NCBI GenBank assembly: GCA_965651905.1
Contig: CBFGUG010000018.1
Location: 1-64,000, forward strand
DNA length: 64,000 nt
Direction of reading: 5' to 3'
Source: SZUA-265 sp965651905
GTDB taxonomy: Bacteria; Myxococcota_A; Polyangia; Polyangiales; Polyangiaceae
Made by a program: the position numbers and the translations under genes. The notes beneath the pieces were generated by a model, which had not been told where the DNA came from, searched no databases, and was given only the letters and a program-made list of their open reading frames with translations. Positions 34,982-44,028 of the stretch are shown here, piece after piece (position 1 is the first letter of the stretch; each line of letters opens with the position of its first letter).

Positions 34982-35734
34982 ATGAGCGGGCATTCCAAAT
35001 GGGCCACGATCAAGCGTAAGAAGGGCGCCATCGATGCGGCGCGCGGTAAGCTCTTCACCAAGCTGATACGCGAAATCGTGATTGCAGCACGTGATGGTGG
35101 GGGAGATCCCTCGGCGAATGCACGTCTGCGCAAAGCCATCACGGATGCCAAGAGCAACCAAATGCCGAACGACACCATCAATCGTGCCGTCAAGCGCGGC
35201 ACGGGTGAGATCGAGGGCGTGTCGTATGAGGAAGTGCTGTACGAGGGCACCGGGCCTGCGGGCACGTTGTTCTTGGTCGAAGGCACGACAGACAATCGCA
35301 ATCGCAGCGCGGCGGAGTTGCGCAAGATCTTCGACAAGAACGCTGGTGCTCTCGCTGGCGGGGGTTCTGCGGCCTGGGCGTTTACCCGCAAGGGCTTGAT
35401 CGAGCTGGACAAGACGCTCGACGAAGCGCAGGTGATGGAAACCGTGGTCGAGATTGACGCCGAAGACTACCGCGACGACGGCGAGGTGTGGGTGGTCTCG
35501 ACTTCCGTTGATGGGTTTACAGATGCGTTGGCAGCGCTGGAAGCCGCCCAGATCGAACCCAAGGGCAGCCGCATCGCGTACGTTCCCAATGCCAAGAAAG
35601 AGGTACGTGGGGCGGATGCGGAGAAGTGTCTCAACCTGGTCGACGCTTTGGACGAGCACGACGACGTCGCCAACGTCTACTCGGACTTCGACGTTCCCGA
35701 CGACGAGCTGCAGAGAATCGCAGAACAGGATTGA
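34982..35734 (+). CDS. yebC: YebC/PmpR-family (TACO1) protein
   Basis: 250 aa. It begins MSGHSKWATIKRKKGAIDAARGK, the strongly conserved YebC start, and continues with ANARLRKAITDAKSNQMPNDTINRAVKRGTG and YEGTGPAGTLFLVEGTTDNRNRSAAELR. YebC proteins were described as transcription regulators and more recently as ribosome-associated factors easing translation of difficult runs (e.g. polyproline). ATG 34982 has GAGGTGA upstream. The companion ruvABC genes are not here. Confidence 0.95.
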   Translation: MSGHSKWATIKRKKGAIDAARGKLFTKLIREIVIAARDGGGDPSANARLRKAITDAKSNQMPNDTINRAVKRGTGEIEGVSYEEVLYEGTGPAGTLFLVEGTTDNRNRSAAELRKIFDKNAGALAGGGSAAWAFTRKGLIELDKTLDEAQVMETVVEIDAEDYRDDGEVWVVSTSVDGFTDALAALEAAQIEPKGSRIAYVPNAKKEVRGADAEKCLNLVDALDEHDDVANVYSDFDVPDDELQRIAEQD

Positions 35735-35804
35735 GGCGCACTGACGCCGTCCGCTGGCCCCGCGCTCGCCGCCAAGACGACGACTTCTTGCCACGGCCTG
35801 GCGC

Positions 35805-36464
35805 TCACGGCAGCCAGGCTGGCAGGGGAGCCGCCATGAAGTACGAGAAGACCAAATGCGCGGCGATCACTGGCCACAGACGTCCGAGTGCCAACGTCGC
35901 GAAGCTCCACACCAACCCACAGCCGAGGGCTGCGAGCACGAGCAAGGGGTTCGGGCCCGCGACGCCATCCGCCAACGTCCACACGCTGGCAACGTGGGCT
36001 ACGGCGTAAGCCAGCGAGGCTAGGGGAGCGGCCCAACGCTGTCCGAGCCGCTCGCGCACGGACTCGAGCACCAGTCCGCGCCACACGAGCTCTTCTCCGA
36101 TGACGATCAGAGTCAGCAGGCTCAGCGCCAGTGGGTCTCCTTGAATGTTTCCGACTTGCGCGTAGATGGTGAACAGCCAGGCATAACTCGGTGACCCTGC
36201 TGGAGCGAGGGCACGTTGGGCCACGACGCCCGCGGTGGCTAGCAGCAACCCCAGTAGAATGCCGACGGACAGATCTCCGCCGCGTGGGCGTAAGCGTCGT
36301 CCGAGTAACTCCCGTTGCTTCAAGTCGACCACGGACCAGATCGCCAGCGGCGCATAACACCCGAGTAGTGCGGCCCACATTGCCCAATGGTCGGACAGCG
36401 CTGGACGCAACGCGAAGCCCACGGTCAGACCCACGGCGACAGTACAAACGGCGAGGGCTATCAT
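35805..36464 (-). CDS. CPBP-family intramembrane protease (second copy)
   Basis: 219 aa from the ATG overlapping the coaBC stop (ATGA, 36461-36464); a longer frame to 36497 exists. Multi-span membrane protein with CPBP motifs EELVWRG, AVAHVASVW (the usual FxxxH site) and HLVFSY (Asn replaced by Ser or Tyr at the third motif). The last motif is imperfect, so activity is less certain than for the protein at 6.0 kb. It is the last gene of the mpg-coaBC operon and is convergent to yebC. Confidence 0.8.
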   Translation of the reverse strand: MIALAVCTVAVGLTVGFALRPALSDHWAMWAALLGCYAPLAIWSVVDLKQRELLGRRLRPRGGDLSVGILLGLLLATAGVVAQRALAPAGSPSYAWLFTIYAQVGNIQGDPLALSLLTLIVIGEELVWRGLVLESVRERLGQRWAAPLASLAYAVAHVASVWTLADGVAGPNPLLVLAALGCGLVWSFATLALGRLWPVIAAHLVFSYFMAAPLPAWLP

Positions 36465-37666
36465 CGGCGGACTCGACTCCAGTGTTCCAGCAGCCAATCG
36501 AGCAGCACGTCAGCGACATCGAGTTTCGTCATCGTCGGCAGGGATTGGTCCTTCGTGGCTTCGACGAGGTGAATTCGGTTGTCGTCGCGGCCGAAAGCTT
36601 CGTCCGCATGGTTGGCGACGACGATGTCGACGTTCTTTCTTGCGAGTTTTTCTCGCGCTCGGGCGATGACCGCTGCGTCACTTCCCGTTTCTACGGCAAA
36701 GGCAACGAGCGTTGGAGTGTTACCTTTTCGCGCCTTGCCCAGGGTGGCGATGACGTCGGGGTTCTCGATCAAGTCCAGCGTCATGTCGCCGTCACGTTGG
36801 AACTTCTGGGGGGCGAAGTGCTTGGCTCGGAAGTCGCCTACCGCGGCGGTCATGAACAAGGCATCCGTCGGTTTGGAGAGTTGAGTTTGTAGAGTTTCGA
36901 GCAGTTGCAACCCAGTACGCACGTCGCGTCGTTCGATGATGGATGAGTTGGATAGGTTTACAGGACCGCTCACCAGGCACACTTCCGCGCCGCGAGCGGC
37001 GGCACGTTCGGCGATCGCAAAACCCATCTTGCCGGACGATCGATTCGAGATGAAACGTACGGGGTCGAGATCTTCGACGGTTGGGCCTGCGCTCACGATG
37101 ATACGTTTGCCTTGCAGGTCGGTTTTCGTCGGGCGGAGTGAACGCGCGAGCTCCACGGGTTCCAACATCCGCCCGAGTCCCTCGTCGCCTGACGCGACGG
37201 GACCTAGAGCGGGACCCAAGAAGCGCACGCCTCGGCGCCGCAGTACCTCGACATTGTGGCTGGTCGCAGGGTGAGACCACATGTTCGGATGCATGGCGGG
37301 CGCGACGAATAGCGGTCCTTCGAAACACAGCGCGGTTGCGCTGAGCAGGTCATCAGCCCGACCGTGCGCCAGGCGCGCGATGGTGTCGGCGGTACATGGC
37401 GCGACCAACATGCAGTCGGCGTTCTTGGCCAACTGTACATGTAGCTCCCCGCCCACGGGTCCGAACATCTCGCCGTGTACGGGGCGACCGACGATGCCTG
37501 CGAAGGTTTGTGCTCCGACGAAGCGTTCTGCGCCCCGCGTGAGCACGACGTTCAGATTCCGTCCTTGCTTGATCAGCAGGCGCGCGAGCTCGACGGCCTT
37601 GTAGGCTGCGATACTACCAGTAACGCCGAGCAGCACATTGGTGTACGAAGTAGGTGCTTGTGTCAT
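36461..37666 (-). CDS. coaBC: CoaBC (phosphopantothenoylcysteine synthetase/decarboxylase)
   Basis: 401 aa bifunctional enzyme making 4'-phosphopantetheine for CoA. The N-terminal flavin-dependent decarboxylase has GVTGSIAAYKAVELA, ADCMLVAPCTADTIA and the PAMHPNMW motif, where the canonical PxMNxxMW has an Asn but here reads His. The C-terminal ligase has IIVSAGPTVEDLDPVRFISNRSSGKMGFAIA, with LFMTAAVGDF and NPDVIATLG. Its start overlaps the mpg stop by 4 nt (TCAT on plus at 37663-37666), so it is the middle gene of a three-gene operon. Confidence 0.95.
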   Translation of the reverse strand: MTQAPTSYTNVLLGVTGSIAAYKAVELARLLIKQGRNLNVVLTRGAERFVGAQTFAGIVGRPVHGEMFGPVGGELHVQLAKNADCMLVAPCTADTIARLAHGRADDLLSATALCFEGPLFVAPAMHPNMWSHPATSHNVEVLRRRGVRFLGPALGPVASGDEGLGRMLEPVELARSLRPTKTDLQGKRIIVSAGPTVEDLDPVRFISNRSSGKMGFAIAERAAARGAEVCLVSGPVNLSNSSIIERRDVRTGLQLLETLQTQLSKPTDALFMTAAVGDFRAKHFAPQKFQRDGDMTLDLIENPDVIATLGKARKGNTPTLVAFAVETGSDAAVIARAREKLARKNVDIVVANHADEAFGRDDNRIHLVEATKDQSLPTMTKLDVADVLLDWLLEHWSRVRR

Positions 37667-38280
37667 GAGTCTGGGCGAGGCCGCGATACGAACGACGATC
37701 CGCGCTCACTGAAGCGCCATGGTTTCGCGATCCACTCTCCAGCGTAGTCGATGCCGACGCGCGGTGAAGCAACGACTCGCACTTGGCGGCCGCGGTGCAC
37801 GCTGATGACGCCTTGCGTTACATCGCAGCCGTAGTGTTCCATAGAGATTCCAAGTGCTTGGCACACTTTCCCAGGGCCATTGGCGGTGTTGGGATGACCC
37901 ACTGGAACTCCACGACGCCCGGCCATTTCAGTTGCTCCGATCAGCGGTTCGAGCGCGCGAATCAGGACTGCTTGGGGTTGGTCCGCGCGCGCGGTGACGA
38001 TGTTGAAGGCGTGGTGGACGCCATACAGCAGGAAAACGTACACGTAGCCTGCAGGCCCAAACATGATCTCGGTTCGCTTGGTGCGGCGTCCTCGATAGCT
38101 GTGGGCAGCGGCGTCTCGTGGGCCCAGGTAAGCTTCGGTTTCTACGATTTTGCCGATACATGTGCCGCCGCCTATCCGCGAAACCAGTAGTTGACCAACG
38201 AGCGCGCGCGCGACGATGGGGGACGAACGCGTGAAGAAACTCCGTGGCAGTTTGGGTGGGATGTCGGTGCTAGGGCCCAT
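37663..38280 (-). CDS. mpg: 3-methyladenine DNA glycosylase (AAG type)
   Basis: 205 aa from ATG 38280, matching the family size. The longer open frame to 38586 runs into the kinase gene on the other strand and is not likely. Alkyladenine glycosylase removes alkylated purines and hypoxanthine. Seen: ARALVGQLLVSR, IVETEAYLGPRDAAAHSYRG with catalytic Glu, RTEIMFGPAGYVYVFLLYGVHHAFNIVT with the Tyr that inserts into DNA, and NGPGKVCQALGI. It is the first gene of an overlapping operon with coaBC, an unusual pairing. Confidence 0.93.
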   Translation of the reverse strand: MGPSTDIPPKLPRSFFTRSSPIVARALVGQLLVSRIGGGTCIGKIVETEAYLGPRDAAAHSYRGRRTKRTEIMFGPAGYVYVFLLYGVHHAFNIVTARADQPQAVLIRALEPLIGATEMAGRRGVPVGHPNTANGPGKVCQALGISMEHYGCDVTQGVISVHRGRQVRVVASPRVGIDYAGEWIAKPWRFSERGSSFVSRPRPDS

Positions 38281-38359
38281 ACCTGTAGAAAATCTAGGAT
38301 TAATCGCCTGCACATTACCGATGGCGAGCTGAGTCTGGTAGATTGCACCGTACTCCCCG
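38281..38359. promoter_or_regulatory. Divergent promoter region mpg / Ser-Thr kinase
   Basis: A 79-nt space separates the two divergent genes and must hold both promoters. The middle is AT-richer (GAAAATCTAGGATTAATCG). No convincing -35/-10 pair or operator was assigned. Confidence 0.4.
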
Positions 38360-39886
38360 ATGTCCGAAGCCAGTCCCGAGCTGAGCGCAGCTCCCCGTAT
38401 TGTGGGGCGATATGCGTTGTTCGACGAGATCGCCGCTGGCGGCATGGCCACGGTCCATCTCGGGCGCCTGGTGGGGCAGGTAGGGTTCTCGCGAACGGTG
38501 GCCGTGAAGCGGCTGCATCCGCAGTACGCGAAAGACAAAGAGTTCGTCACGATGTTCGTCGACGAGGCGCGGTTAGCCTCGCGCATTCAGCATCCGAACG
38601 TGGTCTCGACGCTCGACGTCACCAAGACGGCAAGCGAGCTGTTCTTGGTGATGGAGTACGTGCAGGGTGAGGCGCTCAGTCGGCTCGTTCGTAACGCCGC
38701 CAAGCGCGGCGAACGTATTCCCCCGCACATCGTGCTGAGTGTCATGAGCGGCATGTTGCATGGCCTGCACGCCGCCCACGAAGCCAAGAGCGAAAACCGA
38801 GAGCCGCTCAACATCGTGCATCGCGACATCTCACCGCAAAACGTGCTCGTCGGGCTCGATGGTGTAGCCCGCGTGCTCGACTTCGGCGTCGCAAAAGCCG
38901 CGATGCGTTCAGGCGCGACGCGCGACGGGCAGATGAAGGGCAAGCTCAGTTACATGTCGCCCGAGCAGCTCAACGGCAAAGACATCGATCGACGCAGCGA
39001 TATTTTCGCCGCGGGCATCGTGCTTTGGGAGGCCCTCGCGGGTAAACGACTGTTCGCGGGCGCCGATGCGGGGGAAATACTGGGTAAGGTACTCGCCTCG
39101 GAGATCCCGACGCCGAAGAGTGTCGTGCCGAGTTTGTCGGATGAGGTTAGCGGCGCTGTCATGCAAGCGCTCGAGCGCGATCCAGACAAGCGCTTTCAGA
39201 CTGCCCGAGACTTCGCGGTCGCGTTGGAGAAGGCAGGGCCACTGGCAACCGCTCACAACGTTGGTGAGTGGGTGCGCGAGTACGGCGGCGAAGACCTGAC
39301 GAAGCGGCTCAATTTGGTGGCACGAGTCGAGAGTCACCCGATGGAAGAACTTGGCGACGTTCACTCGGGGATCGAGCCCGTGCCGCCTGGTTTGTCTGTT
39401 GGCGAAACGACTGGGACGACCACGCGGGTGGAAGGCGGTGCTGAGACGCCTGGGCTGGAGATGCCTGATCATGCGGGGAGAAATCGTCGTCTCGTGTTGA
39501 TCGGTGTGGCAGCACTTTGTGCGTTGGGCGTTGGCTTGTGGTTTTCGTTGCCTGAGCCCAGTACGCCTACCGTGGTCCCGACGGACCCGCCCGCGACGAC
39601 GCAAGATCCCGTTCCCGTGGTCGAGGTGACGTCACCAACCAAGCCGACCACGGACGTCCCGCCGACGAAAACGGATGAGGGCGCCGAAGTGGGATCCACG
39701 GACGATGACACTTCCAAGCCTGAATCGACGGCGGGAGGTGACACCACTCGAGGCGATAACGTGGACCGACCGCCTCCGCCCCCGAAACCCACACGCCATC
39801 ACACGCCTCCACCTCCGCCGAATCCGTGTAAGAACCCAACGTACATCGACAGCGAAGGCATCAAGCGAATCAAGAAGGGTTGTTGA
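38360..39886 (+). CDS. Ser/Thr protein kinase with proline-rich tail
   Basis: 508 aa Hanks-type kinase. Residues of about 15-295 hold AAGGMATVHLG (Gly loop), AVKRL (Lys), IVHRDISPQNVL (catalytic Asp), LDFGVAK and SYMSPEQL; all catalytic residues are present. A single membrane span (about 370-395, LVLIGVAALCALGVGLWF) follows. The tail is extracytoplasmic, rich in Pro/Thr/Asp with PPPPPKP and PPPPPNPCKN, ending in two cysteines that might bridge. Kinases of this plan are numerous in myxobacteria. The substrate is unknown. It is followed by an envelope protein gene, possibly functionally linked. Confidence 0.9.
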   Translation: MSEASPELSAAPRIVGRYALFDEIAAGGMATVHLGRLVGQVGFSRTVAVKRLHPQYAKDKEFVTMFVDEARLASRIQHPNVVSTLDVTKTASELFLVMEYVQGEALSRLVRNAAKRGERIPPHIVLSVMSGMLHGLHAAHEAKSENREPLNIVHRDISPQNVLVGLDGVARVLDFGVAKAAMRSGATRDGQMKGKLSYMSPEQLNGKDIDRRSDIFAAGIVLWEALAGKRLFAGADAGEILGKVLASEIPTPKSVVPSLSDEVSGAVMQALERDPDKRFQTARDFAVALEKAGPLATAHNVGEWVREYGGEDLTKRLNLVARVESHPMEELGDVHSGIEPVPPGLSVGETTGTTTRVEGGAETPGLEMPDHAGRNRRLVLIGVAALCALGVGLWFSLPEPSTPTVVPTDPPATTQDPVPVVEVTSPTKPTTDVPPTKTDEGAEVGSTDDDTSKPESTAGGDTTRGDNVDRPPPPPKPTRHHTPPPPPNPCKNPTYIDSEGIKRIKKGC

Positions 39887-40106
39887 GTGCCGGTCGCGAT
39901 GGTCGGTGTGGTGTAGCGTCACTGGGTTCGACTAGGTCGTCCTCGAAGCGGGTGTACGAGGAGGCTGTGGCCGGCTAGCGGTTCAAGCTATGCGGGAGAC
40001 ACTCCGAATTCGAACGCGCACATTCTTTTCTAGGCGACTGACGAATGCTGGTAGGCTTTCGCCCCATCCACGCGATATGGCTGGAAGGGCAAGCGCCTGG
40101 GAGACC

Positions 40107-41081
40107 ATGGGTTCGAGAAGACTTTCCGAGGTATTGATCTGCGCGGTTTTGGCTGGAGTCAGTGCGACCGCCAACGCGCAGACCGATTCCGATGCCGACG
40201 ATTCCGAGATTCAGGCGTGTGCGACGTCGTATGAGCAAGCTCAGGTCGAGCGCAAGAAGGCCAAGCTGAAGGCCGCTCGCGCCGAGTTGGGGAACTGCGT
40301 ACGCGAGATATGCCCGGACTTCGTCCGAAACGACTGCAGTCAGTGGCTGTCCGAAGTCAACGCCGAGATCCCTAGTGTGATTTTCGCGGCCGTCGGTTCC
40401 AAAAAGAACGACCTGCCCGACGTCAAGGTGTCGCTCGACGGCGAGGTAGTAGCTGAGAAGCTGGACGGGCGTGCCATCGATCTGGATCCGGGACAGTACG
40501 AACTCGTGTTCGAACACAAGGGTGTGAAGGTGACGCGTACCCTCGTGGTTCGGCAGGGCGAGAAGAACCGCGTGATCCGTGCTGAAATCGAGACGGACGT
40601 CGATACGGACGGTGACGGGACGTTGGATTCGGAGGATGACTGTCCCGCGGAGTCGGGACCGACGACCAATCGCGGCTGTCCCGTGGTCGCGCCGCCTACT
40701 GTCGACTCTAGCTCTGGAGGGCCCGATCCATTGCGCATCGGCGCGTACGCGGGCTGGGGGTTGGGGGCAGCAGGCTTGATCACATTTGCGGTGTTCACCC
40801 CGCTCGCATACTCGGAAGAAGCAGACGCCAAAGACAAGTGCGGTTCCGATGGTTCAGGTTGCGAACAGCCTGAGAAGGACGAGCTGGTCCAGGGCGTCAA
40901 GGACAAGTTGCTCATCGGCAACGTCGGGTTGGGGGTAGGTATCGTCGGCGCCGCCGCGGGTACTGTGCTTTTCTACCTGTCTCTGCAGGACGATGACGTG
41001 GCAACTACGGACGAGTCCGTCAACGTGGACGTACACCCGACGCAGCACGGCGGTTTGATCTCCGTCGGTGGCCACTTCTGA
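40107..41081 (+). CDS. Envelope protein with PEGA-like domain, TSP3-like motif
   Basis: 324 aa from ATG 40107, chosen because it gives a clean signal peptide (SEVLICAVLAGVSATANAQ) and has GGGAG just upstream; ATG 40077 is the alternative. The N-terminus is helical with three to four Cys (CATSYEQ; LGNCVREICPDF; DCSQW). A PEGA-like beta segment follows (DVKVSLDGEVV...LDPGQYELVFEHKGVKV), then DTDGDGTLDSEDDCP, a thrombospondin-type-3 Ca-binding motif. Two hydrophobic segments lie near the C-terminus (GWGLGAAGLITFAVF, GLGVGIVGAAAGTVLFYLSL). It is related in plan to the TPR/PEGA protein at 21.5 kb. It lies 220 nt after the kinase. Confidence 0.68.
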   Translation: MGSRRLSEVLICAVLAGVSATANAQTDSDADDSEIQACATSYEQAQVERKKAKLKAARAELGNCVREICPDFVRNDCSQWLSEVNAEIPSVIFAAVGSKKNDLPDVKVSLDGEVVAEKLDGRAIDLDPGQYELVFEHKGVKVTRTLVVRQGEKNRVIRAEIETDVDTDGDGTLDSEDDCPAESGPTTNRGCPVVAPPTVDSSSGGPDPLRIGAYAGWGLGAAGLITFAVFTPLAYSEEADAKDKCGSDGSGCEQPEKDELVQGVKDKLLIGNVGLGVGIVGAAAGTVLFYLSLQDDDVATTDESVNVDVHPTQHGGLISVGGHF

Positions 41082-41202
41082 GGCCCGATACGAGCGTGGC
41101 TCAGTCGCGCGGCATGGGGGGACGTGCGCGGGTCAGCCAAGGGGTTAGGGCCGACTGAAAGACCGTGTTCGCTCGACGCGAACCGAGTCAGCCTCAGAAC
41201 AA

Positions 41203-43452
41203 TCAGCCTGAAAAGCCGAGCAGCAGGCCGCCCTGGTAAACGAGGAGGCTCGCGACGTACGCCAGCGCCGTCATGTAGGCGACGAGTAGCGCGGGCCAAC
41301 GCCAACTCTGCGTCTCGCGTTTGACGACCGCGACAGTGCTCATGCACTGACACGCCAACGCGAAGAACACCATCAACGACAGCCCGACGAGTGGCGGGTA
41401 GGCGGGCTGCCCGTCCGCTCGAGTTTCTGCGCGCATCTTGTCGCGTAGTGGAATCGCTTCATCGTCGGGCTCTTCTTGTAAGCCGAACACCAGTGCCATG
41501 GTGGAGATGAACACCTCGCGCGCTGCAAAGGCGCCGATGATGCCAACCGTGATCTTCCAGTCGAAGCCCAACGGGCGCATCACAGGTTCGAGGAACCTGC
41601 CGAGCCGTCCAGCGTAGCTTTGTTCGATTGCGCTCTTGGGCTCGGGTGCGAAGGTCGGGGCTCCTGGAGTGCTAGCCGCTAGGGGCTCTTTGACCTGGAG
41701 AGCTTGGGTCGGCCTGGCGGGCTCGGCGTCACTCTCGATGCCGAGAGTTCGAGCGCTCGTCGTGGCTTGGGGCTCCGTCACATGGGCAACGTCGGGCGCC
41801 TGGGGAAAGGTCAACAGCGCCCAGAGGATGATGGTGAACGCCAAAATGACCGTGCCCGCTTCGGTCAGGAACTCACGCGCTCTGCGCAACATCATACGTA
41901 CAGTCGACGTGCCGCTGGGCAGTCGATAGGGCGGCAACTCCAAGATCAACGGCACGCGTTGCCCACGGACGAGCGTTCTCCCCAAGACCCATGCCGCGGC
42001 TAACGTCATGGCTGTCGAGAACACGTACATCGACACCATCAAGAGTCCTTGTACAGGCACCAATCCAAACGCAGAGGACGGTGGAAATAGCGCACCGACC
42101 AACAACGCGTAGACTGGTAGCCGCGCCGAACAACTCATCAGCGGGACGACCATCATCGTCAGAATTCGGTCGCGCTGACGCTCCATGGTGCGTGTCGCCA
42201 TGATGGCGGGAACCGCGCACGCCAGGCCAGACAACATCGGGACAAACGCCTTGCCGTGTAATCCTACGCCGCGCAGTACGCGGTCCATGAGGTAGGCGAC
42301 GCGCGCCATGTAGCCGCTGTCTTCGAGCAGCCCAATCAGAAAAAACAACAACAGGATCTGCGGCAGGAACACGATCACGTTGCCCACGCCGCCAAGCACG
42401 CCCTCGACGAGCAAATCTGTGAGGAAGCCGCCAGGTAGCGAATTCACAGCCGTCTCCTGCAGGAAGCCGACGCCGTCTTCGATCCAACCTATTGCGGGAT
42501 CAGTCCACGAAAATAGCGCCTGAAACACCCCCAGCATGACGAGCAGGAACACACAAAAGCCGAGGAACGGGTGCAACAACACGCGGTCGATTCGCTCGGT
42601 CCAGTCCAATCGGGGTTCGAGCTTCGGTGCTTTCGAATAACAGCCATCGAGCTTGGCGTCGATGAAACGATAGCGAGCCGAGATCACTTCCAGGTCGAGA
42701 TCCACGTCGGTTTCGGCGCAGTCGCGGCGAACCTCAGCGCAGCGAGCACGCAGTGCAGGGTCGACGTTCAGCTCGTCGCCGTCGTCGACGCTGAGCAGGG
42801 CCCAAAGCGCCAGTGAACGGTCGTGTTCGACGTTCCTCTGCCAGGCAGGGGGAAGGGCGTTCGCTACGCGGTCAGCAGAGCGAATGATCTCTGACGAGTA
42901 AGCGACGGGCGCATCACCCGTGCGCTTCTGTTCGACGGCTAGCGCAACCGATTCGCGGAGTCGATCGAGTCCCGTGCGCTTTCTCGGGTTGATGGCGACG
43001 CAGGGGAGTCCGAAAATTTCGCCCACGCGTTCGGGCACTGGCGCTTCACCTTCCACCTCGTCGAGCATCGTCAGCGCGATCACGACTGGGATGCGGAACT
43101 CGACGAGTTGCAGCGCGAGGTAGAGGTTTCTGGCCAGATGCGTCGCGTCCACGACAGCGACCACGACGGAGGGCAGCGGATTCCCGTCTAGCCCCAATAC
43201 CGCTTCGATGGCGATTTGCTCTTCCGCGCTGCGGGCGGAAAGCGAATAGGAACCTGGGGCATCTACCAGTTCGACTGCTAGGTCACCTAGCCGCCAACTG
43301 CCAGAACGACGCTCGACGGTGACGCCCGGGTAGTTTCCGACTCGCGCTGACTCGCCCGTGAGTGCGTTGAACAGGGTCGTCTTGCCGACGTTGGGGTTCC
43401 CTATGAGCAGTACAGACTCGATGGCGCTCACTCGCGCAGCTGCAGGGCGCAT
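41203..43452 (-). CDS. feoB: Ferrous iron transporter FeoB
   Basis: 749 aa from ATG 43452, which overlaps the feoA stop by one base (TGATG). N-terminal G domain: G1 GNPNVGKTTLFN, G2 region YPGVTVE, G3 DAPGSYSL; then an inhibitory helical domain and the membrane part with Gate and NFeoB core features (GLHGKAFVPMLSGLACAVPAIMATRTM; MVVPLMSCSARLPVYALLVGALF). It moves Fe(II) across the inner membrane with GTP. A Pro/Ala/Thr-rich insertion of about 60 residues (about 575-640) sits between conserved segments of the C-terminal half, probably in an extracytoplasmic loop. It is in an operon with feoA behind a Fur-like box. Confidence 0.96.
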   Translation of the reverse strand: MRPAAARVSAIESVLLIGNPNVGKTTLFNALTGESARVGNYPGVTVERRSGSWRLGDLAVELVDAPGSYSLSARSAEEQIAIEAVLGLDGNPLPSVVVAVVDATHLARNLYLALQLVEFRIPVVIALTMLDEVEGEAPVPERVGEIFGLPCVAINPRKRTGLDRLRESVALAVEQKRTGDAPVAYSSEIIRSADRVANALPPAWQRNVEHDRSLALWALLSVDDGDELNVDPALRARCAEVRRDCAETDVDLDLEVISARYRFIDAKLDGCYSKAPKLEPRLDWTERIDRVLLHPFLGFCVFLLVMLGVFQALFSWTDPAIGWIEDGVGFLQETAVNSLPGGFLTDLLVEGVLGGVGNVIVFLPQILLLFFLIGLLEDSGYMARVAYLMDRVLRGVGLHGKAFVPMLSGLACAVPAIMATRTMERQRDRILTMMVVPLMSCSARLPVYALLVGALFPPSSAFGLVPVQGLLMVSMYVFSTAMTLAAAWVLGRTLVRGQRVPLILELPPYRLPSGTSTVRMMLRRAREFLTEAGTVILAFTIILWALLTFPQAPDVAHVTEPQATTSARTLGIESDAEPARPTQALQVKEPLAASTPGAPTFAPEPKSAIEQSYAGRLGRFLEPVMRPLGFDWKITVGIIGAFAAREVFISTMALVFGLQEEPDDEAIPLRDKMRAETRADGQPAYPPLVGLSLMVFFALACQCMSTVAVVKRETQSWRWPALLVAYMTALAYVASLLVYQGGLLLGFSG

Positions 43453-43691
43453 CAACCGTCACTCCCTGTAGCGACGGTGACTTCGATTTGTTGCGCTTCA
43501 CGGTGGCGTATCGACAGATTCCCCCCGCGGCACCAGAGCTCGATAGGATCGCCGAGCGGTGCCACGCGCAGCACCTCGACCCGCGTGCCAGGAAGCAATC
43601 CCAGTTCGAGCAAACGACGTCGAAACGCGTGCTCGCCGTCCACACGCGCGATCACGGCGGCTCGGCCTTTGGGAAGTTCACTGAGCGTCAC
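43452..43691 (-). CDS. feoA: FeoA, FeoB partner protein
   Basis: 79 aa SH3-like protein. The FeoA block LSELPKGRAAVIARVDGEHAFRRRLLELGLLPGTRVEVLRVAPLGDPIEL is clear and complete; it ends in a short Ser/Gly tail. FeoA binds FeoB and is needed for iron uptake. It is first in the operon, and its stop overlaps the feoB start by one base. A Fur-box-like site lies 21 nt upstream of the start codon. Confidence 0.95.
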   Translation of the reverse strand: MTLSELPKGRAAVIARVDGEHAFRRRLLELGLLPGTRVEVLRVAPLGDPIELWCRGGNLSIRHREAQQIEVTVATGSDG

Positions 43692-43711
43692 GCGGGCGAC
43701 TTAGTAGGTGT

Positions 43712-43730
43712 GAAAACGATTGTCAATTTC
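43712..43730 (-). promoter_or_regulatory. Fur-box-like operator of feoAB
   Basis: GAAAACGATTGTCAATTTC matches the Fur consensus GATAATGATAATCATTATC at 13 of 19 positions by eye, with good dyad symmetry. It lies 21-39 nt upstream of feoA, placed to block transcription when iron is plentiful. Established knowledge supports Fur control of feo; binding here is inferred. Confidence 0.65.
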
Positions 43731-43868
43731 ACCGAGACGATTGGCAACAGCATGCGGCTTTCTTATCGCAATGTCTCGTGGACCTAAATGCCCAAAGTTT
43801 TCTGTAGTTCGCGCTTGCTCGCGGACGCGCCCCGACAACAATGGCCGCTCGTGGTTGCGCCGCGACTT

Positions 43869-43950
43869 GGCCCCTTGGCGGAATTGGCAGACGCAGCGGA
43901 TTTAAAATCCGCGGCCTTCGGGTATCTCGGTTCGAGTCCGAGAGGGGCTA
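43869..43950 (+). tRNA. tRNA-Leu (anticodon TAA)
   Basis: Class II cloverleaf: GGCCCCT/AGGGGCT acceptor (with a G-U at the first pair), T8-G9, D-arm GCGG..., anticodon stem GCGGA/TCCGC with loop TTTAAAA, variable arm, T-loop TTCGAGT and discriminator A. CCA is not encoded. It lies 79 nt upstream of ribE. Confidence 0.95.
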
Positions 43951-44028
43951 CGAATTGCTGGTACAGATCGAGGCGACATACGTTCGGGTCGCCTTGCCTG
44001 GCCCGCTCCTCACGGCTAACAGGACGCC

